This document shows, piece by piece, positions 1 through 5,930 of a DNA stretch of 10,828 nucleotides. Position 1 is the stretch's first letter, and the number at the start of each line of letters is the position of its first letter. Source of the DNA: an uncultured Porphyromonas sp. (GTDB lineage Bacteria; Bacteroidota; Bacteroidia; Bacteroidales; Porphyromonadaceae); assembly GCF_947254915.1 (NCBI RefSeq), contig NZ_CAMYEZ010000073.1, forward strand, positions 1-10,828. Direction: 5' to 3'. The notes below the pieces were generated by a model. It saw only the letters and a program-made list of their open reading frames with translations, searched no databases and was not told the origin of the DNA. A program made the position numbers and the translations under genes.

Positions 1-22
1 GTCAAACACTCTATAATAATAT

Positions 23-1321
23 ATGAAACGATTCATTTCGTATCTTCTCTGTGGGCTCGTACTGTGTACCGTACAGCTATCAGAGGCGCAGACTGTGGAC
101 ACTTTGTCACAGACCTCTGCACCAGCTCCTCGTCGGCTCACCATCGGTGGGTATGGAGAGGCTGTCGCATCGAGGATGTTTTACAGTAATAACTTCAAGC
201 GCTACACCGATGCTGCGCTCTACAAAGATGCTCGTAGCTTCGGTCAGGTAGACTTGCCACACGTTGTTTTCTTCGTTGGTTATGACTTCGGGCATGGTTG
301 GTCTCTAGGCTCTGAGATTGAGTTTGAGCATGGTGGCACGGAGAGTGCTGTCGAGATCGAAGAGGAGGAGACTGGCGAGTACGAGTCTGAGATAGAGCGT
401 GGTGGCGAGGTGGCTCTCGAGCAGTTTTGGCTACAGAAGAGCTTCTCACCAGCGCTCAACCTGCGCATAGGTCATATGGTCGTACCAGTCGGAGCAACGA
501 ACGCATATCACATGCCGACAGAGTTCTTTACGGTCTACCGCCCCGAGGGCGAGAACACGATCCTGCCCTGCACCTGGCATGAGACGGGTATAGGCCTATG
601 GGGTAAACTACCGAACTGGCGGTATGAGGTGATGGGTATAGCTGGGCTAGATGCTGACCGCTTTAACAATAAGGACTGGATCCATGGCGGGGCTGGTAGT
701 CCCTACGAGTTTAAGATGGCGACAAACTATGCCTGCGCTATGCGTGTGGACAACTACTCGGTACGCAATCTGCGTCTTAGCCTGAGTGGTTACGTCGGGA
801 CGAGTGGTCGCAACACGCTCAATGCGACAAACAAGTATGACCATATCAAGGGTCTCGTCTGCATCGGATCCTTTGACTTTCAGTATGCTAATCCGCACCT
901 CATCTTGCGAGGCAATGTGGACTACGGTCATCTAGGCGACTCAATGGAGATCACAAAGGCCAACCGTACGACCCGCAAGGACTCCCCCTCGCCAAAGAAT
1001 AGTGTCGCCAAGGCGGCTCTAGCTGCTGGTCTGGAGGGTGGTTATGACCTCTTCTCTGCTTCGGCCAAGCTTCGTCAGCTCAAGCAGCGCCTTTACCTCT
1101 TCGGACGGTATGATTACTACGACTCCATGTTTCAAGTAGTGCCCAGTATGACCGACGAGCTGGAGTGGGAGCGACAGAAGTTTACCGTCGGACTCAACTA
1201 CTACCCGATCCCTGAGGTCGTCATCAAGGCTGAGTATAGTCACCGTATGCTACACAAGCAGTTCAACGATGAGCCGACCGTCAGCCTCGGCATCGCATAC
1301 TTTGGTATGTTTCACTTCTAG
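23..1321 (+). CDS. Outer-membrane beta-barrel (porin-like) protein
   Basis: This 432-residue protein has a Sec signal peptide at about residues 1-22 (basic MKR, hydrophobic core, likely cut after SEA). From about residue 38 it alternates amphipathic strands and loops, with many Gly, Tyr and aromatic residues, and ends in ...YFGMFHF. The terminal Phe is the usual outer-membrane barrel assembly signal. It resembles the porin O/P-like barrels found widely in Bacteroidetes, and its substrate cannot be read from the sequence. Counting strands from the N terminus places a very acidic segment (residues 107-129, eleven Glu) in the second external loop. It is the first gene of the visible cluster, 31 bases before the imelysin gene, so it probably supplies the outer-membrane passage or docking partner for that system. 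The ATG at 23 is the natural start because it leads directly into the signal peptide; only 22 bases of leader are visible, so its promoter is outside the window. The barrel call is firm; the family and role are less so. Confidence 0.8.
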   Translation: MKRFISYLLCGLVLCTVQLSEAQTVDTLSQTSAPAPRRLTIGGYGEAVASRMFYSNNFKRYTDAALYKDARSFGQVDLPHVVFFVGYDFGHGWSLGSEIEFEHGGTESAVEIEEEETGEYESEIERGGEVALEQFWLQKSFSPALNLRIGHMVVPVGATNAYHMPTEFFTVYRPEGENTILPCTWHETGIGLWGKLPNWRYEVMGIAGLDADRFNNKDWIHGGAGSPYEFKMATNYACAMRVDNYSVRNLRLSLSGYVGTSGRNTLNATNKYDHIKGLVCIGSFDFQYANPHLILRGNVDYGHLGDSMEITKANRTTRKDSPSPKNSVAKAALAAGLEGGYDLFSASAKLRQLKQRLYLFGRYDYYDSMFQVVPSMTDELEWERQKFTVGLNYYPIPEVVIKAEYSHRMLHKQFNDEPTVSLGIAYFGMFHF

Positions 1322-1352
1322 GCTTTTATAATTCAACACAATACAGTTAACT

Positions 1353-2498
1353 ATGAATAAGTATACCTACATCTTTAAGATGCTCCTTCTCTCAGTCGTG
1401 GGCATCCTCCTCGTCTCTTGTCAAGAGAGCGACGAGCCAAAGACAAAGCAGGTCGACCCAGAGCAGACAGCTATCCTCGAGCAGTTTGTCCACGGAGTCG
1501 TAGTACCCACCTACAAGTCTCTAGCAGACAATACCATCGAGCTATCGGGTATCTGCCAGGAGCTGATGAAGAGCCCCTCCCAAGAGCTGGTCGACAAGGC
1601 TTGCACGAAGTGGGTTGAGGCACGTGCATACTGGGAGCTAAGCGAGGCTATCCTCTTTGGTGCGGCTGGCGACTACAATATCGATCCACACATTGACTCT
1701 TGGCCTCTACAGAAGAATCAGCTAGATAACATCCTTCAGAACAAAGACCTCCTCGATGAGCTTAAGGAGGAAGGCGCTGATGCCAAGGGCTTCGCTTCTC
1801 TAGGCTACGGTCTACTAGGCTTCCACGCTGTGGAGTACATGATCTTTAGAGATAGTAAGCCTCGCAAGGTCGCTGAGATTACAGAGCCTGAGCGCATCTA
1901 CAATGCGGCCGTCGCTGAGGATCTAGCTCGTCAGGCTACTCGTCTAGAGGCTAGCTGGGCTGGTGTAGACAAGATCACCGCAGCTAAGAAGAAGACCCTT
2001 GAGGATGCCGAACTCCTCCCCACAATGGACTACGGTGAGATCATGATAGCCGCTGGTGAGCAGGGCAATACGACCTACAAGAGCCAGAAGGATGCCTTCG
2101 TTCAGATCCTACAAGGTGCGAGCGATATAACCGATGAGGTGGGTAACACGAAGATTACCGACCCTGTCAACTCTGGCAACGTCCTAGACGTGGAGTCTTG
2201 GTACAGCTGGAACTCTATTGAGGACTTCACAGACAACCTCCGTAGCGTCCGCAATGCTTACTACGGCTCTCTCGACGGCACTGCCCACAAGCACTCTATG
2301 GCTAGCTACATGGCTCAGCATCATCCTGAGCTAGACAAGGAGATCCGCTCTGCCATAGACAATGCGATCAAGACGGTCGCTGCTATGCCTGCGCCCTTCC
2401 GCAATAACCTAACCAAGGAGGCTACTAAGCCCGCCATCGATGCGTGCAATGCGCTCCTTGAGAAGATCGATGCAGCTATTGAGGCTGTACAGAAGTAA
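1353..2498 (+). CDS. Imelysin-family lipoprotein (M75-like, putative iron-binding)
   Basis: This 381-residue lipoprotein has a short basic start, a hydrophobic stretch and a lipobox LVSC at residues 20-23, so Cys23 should be acylated. The residues after it (QESDE) are acidic and resemble the surface-export signals described for Bacteroidetes lipoproteins, suggesting the outer face of the outer membrane. The imelysin signature GxHxxE is present as GFHAVE at 156-161. Other family landmarks are the W-x-x-AR-x-x-WE segment near 87-95, the DPHIDSWPL segment near 111-119, and the ESWYSWNS-x-x-DF segment near 281-292. Length and helical, alanine-rich composition fit the two-bundle imelysin fold. The family was named as a peptidase (M75), but known members are iron-regulated and linked to iron uptake, so a metal-binding role is more likely than proteolysis. 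It lies between the barrel gene and two di-heme oxidoreductase genes; a hairpin follows it. The family call is firm; the ligand is inferred. Confidence 0.9.
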   Translation: MNKYTYIFKMLLLSVVGILLVSCQESDEPKTKQVDPEQTAILEQFVHGVVVPTYKSLADNTIELSGICQELMKSPSQELVDKACTKWVEARAYWELSEAILFGAAGDYNIDPHIDSWPLQKNQLDNILQNKDLLDELKEEGADAKGFASLGYGLLGFHAVEYMIFRDSKPRKVAEITEPERIYNAAVAEDLARQATRLEASWAGVDKITAAKKKTLEDAELLPTMDYGEIMIAAGEQGNTTYKSQKDAFVQILQGASDITDEVGNTKITDPVNSGNVLDVESWYSWNSIEDFTDNLRSVRNAYYGSLDGTAHKHSMASYMAQHHPELDKEIRSAIDNAIKTVAAMPAPFRNNLTKEATKPAIDACNALLEKIDAAIEAVQK

Positions 2499-2513
2499 TC
2501 AATAACCAACCGT

Positions 2514-2556
2514 CATACCATCTGCAGGATCCCTAGGGGAGCCCTGCAGATGTATG
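2514..2556 (+). promoter_or_regulatory. Strong intergenic hairpin before the first DHOR gene
   Basis: The sequence can fold as CATAC (2514-2518), a bulged C, then ATCTGCAGG (2520-2528) pairing with CCTGCAGAT (2543-2551) and GTATG (2552-2556). Inside this, TCCC (2530-2533) pairs with GGGA (2537-2540) around a three-base loop. That is about 18 base pairs with one bulge and one small internal loop. No long T run follows (only TATTTT at 2561), and the next start codon is 24 bases downstream, so a complete terminator is not obvious. It may be a partial attenuator or an mRNA processing or stability element separating imelysin from DHOR expression. Confidence 0.6.
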
Positions 2557-2566
2557 ATAGTATTTT

Positions 2567-2574
2567 AGAGGAAG
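2567..2574 (+). promoter_or_regulatory. Shine-Dalgarno-like site deciding the DHOR1 start
   Basis: AGAGGAAG ends six bases before the ATG at 2580 and is the clearest ribosome-binding match in the window. It supports 2580 as the start rather than the in-frame ATG at 2550, which lies within the hairpin and would place eleven acidic residues before the lipoprotein signal. Confidence 0.5.
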
Positions 2575-2579
2575 TTGTT

Positions 2580-4178
2580 ATGAACAAGGTATTAAGCATA
2601 TGTAGCCTGATAGGCTGTCTGGCTCTCCTGAGCGCATGTAGCTCAGACTGTCCAGATTCAAGCGAAACGAATCCATACGAAGAGCAGTACTATAGCGGGG
2701 GAAAGCTAGGCACCGCGTTCAATAACACGGCCACTTGTTACGAGCAGTTTACCCCTGCAGTCGAGGAGGCCGGTTTGGTCGCTAGGTTTAAGAGGGGGGA
2801 GCGCCTCTTCGAGAATCCCTTTGACACATCTACTGATCCAAACTTCCCGCTACGTGGCTTAGGCCCCTTGTGGCTACGTGCTAGTTGTATCGCTTGTCAC
2901 CCAGGCTATGGTCATGGAGCTAGGCAGACCGAGTACAACTCAAACATCATAGGTAACGGCTATCTACTCGTCCTCACGGACCAAAACGATAACTACCTAT
3001 CCTCCCTCACAGGTATGCCTCAGACGCAAGCTGCGCCACCCTTTAAGGCACCACTTGATGAGCGTAAGATCAAGATAGCCTGGCTCCCCTACACGGATGA
3101 GTGGGGCAATAAGTTTGACGATGGCGAGACCTACGACCTCATTTACCCAGAGGTGACCATTCCTGAGGATGCCTTCTATGTACCTCTACAGGCCAAGGGC
3201 AAGGACATCCCATACTCCGATCTACGCGTTCGTCTCGAGAGCACCATCGGTATCTACGGTACGGGTCTGCTTGATGCTATCAGTGACGAAGACCTCCGTG
3301 CTCAGTATCAGACTGAGGAAAAGCATGGCGCCAACCTCAACCCCACTGTGTGGAAGAATGGCGACTTCGTTAGGTACTACGTCAATAAGAAGCAGGGCGA
3401 CGGCACTAAGTACCTTCCCCGCTACACCTATGGCTTGACACGTGGTAGCATACAGGATGGTCCTGGAGCCAATGCTATCTGGAACATCACCAACGTAACT
3501 CGTAGCGATCGTCGCTACCACTATATGACTACTGCCTATGCTAAGGTCGCTTCCGAAGACCCCGATGTACAGGCAAAGTTTTACTCCTATTATCCAGAGT
3601 GGAGGAAGAGCGGGGATGTCAAGAAGGACATCTACGACTACCTAACCTCTAGCGAGCTCCCTGCCGATATGACCGATGAGGAGTACATTAACTTTATGGT
3701 ATGGCACCGCGGACTAGCCGTCCCGTCAGCACGAGATGCGGATAGCAAAGAGTTCCAACAGGGTAAGAAGCTCTTCGAGGAGATGGGGTGCGCTACCTGC
3801 CACCGTCCTACCTGGACTACGGGCGAGGATAAGATCCGTGACCCGAACAACTTCTTCGTCGGTGCTCGTACCAATCTCCTACCACGCTACCCGCATCAGA
3901 AGATCTGGCCATACACCGACATGATCCAGCACCAACTACAGATGAAGAACAACATCCGCACAGGCTGGTGTCGTACCACTCCGCTGTGGGGCCGTGGCCT
4001 CAGCATGAAGGCTACAGGAGCTAGCGACCGACTACACGACTGCCGTGCGCGTACCGTGATCGAGGCGATCATGTGGCACGGTGCTAAGAACAGCGATGCG
4101 AGACAGTCGATTGAGAAGTTTCGCAAGCTCAGCAAGGAGGAGCGCAAGGCTGTCGTTACCTTCATTGAGTCTATCTAA
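2580..4178 (+). CDS. Di-heme oxidoreductase (DHOR/DUF1111) lipoprotein, copy 1
   Basis: Read from the ATG at 2580, this is a 532-residue lipoprotein with lipobox LSAC (residues 17-20). Two c-type heme sites are visible: CIACH at 103-107, followed by PGYGHG, and CATCH at 404-408. A C-terminal block TTPLWGRG (466-473), LHDCRAR (485-491) and EAIMWHGA (495-502) matches the end of the DHOR family (di-heme, MauG/peroxidase-like, formerly DUF1111, often annotated 'thiol oxidoreductase'). The protein should sit lipid-anchored in the envelope with two covalent hemes and carry out redox chemistry whose substrate is not known. The LHD-C-RA motif has Cys where I recall Gly in most relatives. Four non-heme cysteines (24, 53, 464, 488) are shared with the downstream copy. 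The neighbouring CcsBA gene would supply heme attachment, and imelysin upstream points to metal handling. The family is secure; the reaction is inferred. Confidence 0.88.
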   Translation: MNKVLSICSLIGCLALLSACSSDCPDSSETNPYEEQYYSGGKLGTAFNNTATCYEQFTPAVEEAGLVARFKRGERLFENPFDTSTDPNFPLRGLGPLWLRASCIACHPGYGHGARQTEYNSNIIGNGYLLVLTDQNDNYLSSLTGMPQTQAAPPFKAPLDERKIKIAWLPYTDEWGNKFDDGETYDLIYPEVTIPEDAFYVPLQAKGKDIPYSDLRVRLESTIGIYGTGLLDAISDEDLRAQYQTEEKHGANLNPTVWKNGDFVRYYVNKKQGDGTKYLPRYTYGLTRGSIQDGPGANAIWNITNVTRSDRRYHYMTTAYAKVASEDPDVQAKFYSYYPEWRKSGDVKKDIYDYLTSSELPADMTDEEYINFMVWHRGLAVPSARDADSKEFQQGKKLFEEMGCATCHRPTWTTGEDKIRDPNNFFVGARTNLLPRYPHQKIWPYTDMIQHQLQMKNNIRTGWCRTTPLWGRGLSMKATGASDRLHDCRARTVIEAIMWHGAKNSDARQSIEKFRKLSKEERKAVVTFIESI

Positions 4179-4234
4179 CTCCGCTAGCTTTACCTAGCAG
4201 AGAGACGCACAGTCCTCGGACTACACACTTTCTA

Positions 4235-4304
4235 CCCCTCCCCTGAGCAAGCATTTGCCAGAGCAATAGATTATGATGATAGATATAAGCTGTCGGGGGA
4301 GGGG
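4235..4304 (+). repeat. Poly-C/poly-G inverted repeat before the second DHOR gene
   Basis: CCCCTCCCC at 4235-4243 is exactly complementary to GGGGAGGGG at 4296-4304. The pairing continues inward by three more (one G-U) to 4246 and 4293, giving a 12-base stem around a loop of about 46 bases. A small inner hairpin GCAA/TTGC lies at 4247-4258. The structure occupies the 157-base gap between the two DHOR genes and ends 31 bases before the chosen ATG at 4336. No T tract follows, so it is more likely an expression-tuning or RNA-stability structure than a terminator. I recognise no riboswitch class here. Confidence 0.45.
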
Positions 4305-4335
4305 AGACACATTCCCCAAAAATCACTTTATCCCT

Positions 4336-5904
4336 ATGAAGCACTTAACTACACAGCTAGCTCTACTAGCACTCATCCTCACCTGTCTGACAGCTTGTCA
4401 GCAGGATTGTGGAACGGACACTCCTCAGACGCTTAGCGAGGAGTACTACAGTGGAGGTGAGCTCGGCACTACCTTCAACAACACCTCATCCTGCTTTGAG
4501 CAGCCCACGGAGGCTATCGCACTAGCTGGACTAGATGCCAACTTCAAGCAGGGTGAGCGTCGCTTTGAGACAGCACACGCTGCTGGCGATGTGCCTGGTC
4601 TCACCTTTACGGGACTAGGCCCGCTGTATCACCGCACATCGTGTGAGGCTTGTCACCCAGGCTATGGACATGGTAGGCGCGTCACACGCTACAATAGTGA
4701 GCAGATGGGCAATGGATGTCTCATCATCGTCACTGACAAGGAGGGGAATATAGCTACATCTCTTGGCTTAGTACCTATGACAGCTGCGCTACCTCCGTTC
4801 AAGCCGATGATTGACGAAAAGAAGATGACCATCGACTGGCGTAGCTATACGGACGAGTGGGGCAATAAGTTTGACGATGGCGAGACCTACGATCTTATCT
4901 ACCCTGAGGTACACCTGCCCGCAGAGGCTCTCTACTCACCACTAGAGGTGAAAGGCAAGCCATTTCCACTTGATCAGGCCGTTGTCACGCTTGAGTCCAC
5001 TATCGGTATCTATGGTACAGGTCTGCTTGATGCGATCAGCGACGAGGATATACGTCAGCAGTATATCAAGGAGGCTCCGCACACACCGCTCAATCCCGCC
5101 ATTTGGGCAGGCAACGACTTCGCTCCTACGGGGGTAGACGCTGCGGGGCACCCGATGCGCTTTGACTATGCGTGCGACTTCACCAAGCTCTCTGCCAATG
5201 TGAGCCTATGGGAGGTGACCAACATCATCACGCCTATGTTTCGTAAGTTCTACATACCTGAGGCTTATGCACGGACGGCAAGCAAAGATCCCGACGTGCA
5301 GGCACAGTTCTACAAATACTTCCCAGAGCGCAAGAAGACTGGCAATGTGGAAAAGGATATCTACGACTTCTTTACAGCTACAGACCTGCCCATTGAGATG
5401 AACGCACAGGCTTGCTACGATCTGATGGTGTGGATACGTGGTCTTGCGGTGCCAGCTGCGAGAGATATAGACTCCCCCGATGTGCAGCGTGGTAAGCAGC
5501 TCTTCACCGAGATAGGTTGTGCTACTTGCCACCGTCCCTCTTGGACTACGGGCGACGATGTGGTCGTGGATGTGTATGGTCTGACCGAGGGTGGCAAGAA
5601 GGCTATGCCTCGCTATCCCAAGCAAAAGATCTGGCCTTATACCGACCTGATCCAGCACCGGCTCTACATGCAAAACGATATCCGCACAGGTTGGTGCCGT
5701 ACCACACCGCTCTGGGGACGTGGTCTGAGCCAGAAGGCTTCAGGGCATCAAGATCGTCTGCACGACTGCCGTGCACGCAATGTGATTGAGGCGATCATGT
5801 GGCATGGAGCTAAGAATAGTGATGCTCGCTTTACTGTAGAAAAGTTTCGCAAGCTCAATCGCCAGGATCGTGAGGCGGTTGTCAAGTTTATCAATGCTGT
5901 ATAG
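4336..5904 (+). CDS. Di-heme oxidoreductase (DHOR/DUF1111) lipoprotein, copy 2
   Basis: This 522-residue paralogue of the preceding gene starts best at the ATG at 4336, which gives a normal lipoprotein signal (MKHLTTQ, hydrophobic core, lipobox LTAC with acylated Cys21). The in-frame ATG at 4273 lies in the stem-loop region and would add 21 residues unlike a signal peptide. Heme sites are CEACH at 103-107 and CATCH at 395-399. The C-terminal TTPLWGRG, LHDCRAR and EAIMWHGAKNSDAR blocks match copy 1 closely, as do YTDEWGNKFDDGETYDLIYP (171-190) and the STIGIYGTGLLDAISDED region (221-238). The middle (about 245-300) and the segment after the second heme (about 405-425) diverge. It has three extra cysteines (128, 280, 360). 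The pair probably arose by tandem duplication and may have split functions, or may work as partners in electron transfer. CcsBA follows after 26 bases, suggesting cotranscription. The substrate is unknown. Confidence 0.88.
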   Translation: MKHLTTQLALLALILTCLTACQQDCGTDTPQTLSEEYYSGGELGTTFNNTSSCFEQPTEAIALAGLDANFKQGERRFETAHAAGDVPGLTFTGLGPLYHRTSCEACHPGYGHGRRVTRYNSEQMGNGCLIIVTDKEGNIATSLGLVPMTAALPPFKPMIDEKKMTIDWRSYTDEWGNKFDDGETYDLIYPEVHLPAEALYSPLEVKGKPFPLDQAVVTLESTIGIYGTGLLDAISDEDIRQQYIKEAPHTPLNPAIWAGNDFAPTGVDAAGHPMRFDYACDFTKLSANVSLWEVTNIITPMFRKFYIPEAYARTASKDPDVQAQFYKYFPERKKTGNVEKDIYDFFTATDLPIEMNAQACYDLMVWIRGLAVPAARDIDSPDVQRGKQLFTEIGCATCHRPSWTTGDDVVVDVYGLTEGGKKAMPRYPKQKIWPYTDLIQHRLYMQNDIRTGWCRTTPLWGRGLSQKASGHQDRLHDCRARNVIEAIMWHGAKNSDARFTVEKFRKLNRQDREAVVKFINAV

Positions 5905-5930
5905 CTTCACACACTAGATACAATATAAAT

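Noticed and set aside
2550..2579. In-frame upstream ATG that would start DHOR copy 1 eleven codons earlier apart from the chosen start (ten extra residues)
   Set aside because: It lies in the right arm of the hairpin, adds residues unlike a signal peptide, and the ATG at 2580 has a Shine-Dalgarno-like site and begins a normal lipoprotein signal.
4183..4222. Small hairpins GCTAG/CTAGC (4183-4198) and AGTC/GACT (4211-4222) after DHOR copy 1, considered as a terminator
   Set aside because: The stems are only four to five pairs with no T tract, so termination here is not supported.
4273..4335. In-frame upstream ATG that would add 21 residues to DHOR copy 2
   Set aside because: The extra residues run through the inverted repeat and precede a complete lipoprotein signal beginning at 4336.
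5206..5673. 155-codon - strand reading frame opposite DHOR copy 2, and similar long frames opposite other genes (for example 7191-7598)
   Set aside because: They mirror the codon pattern of well-supported + strand genes, and none shows a family motif or leader signals.
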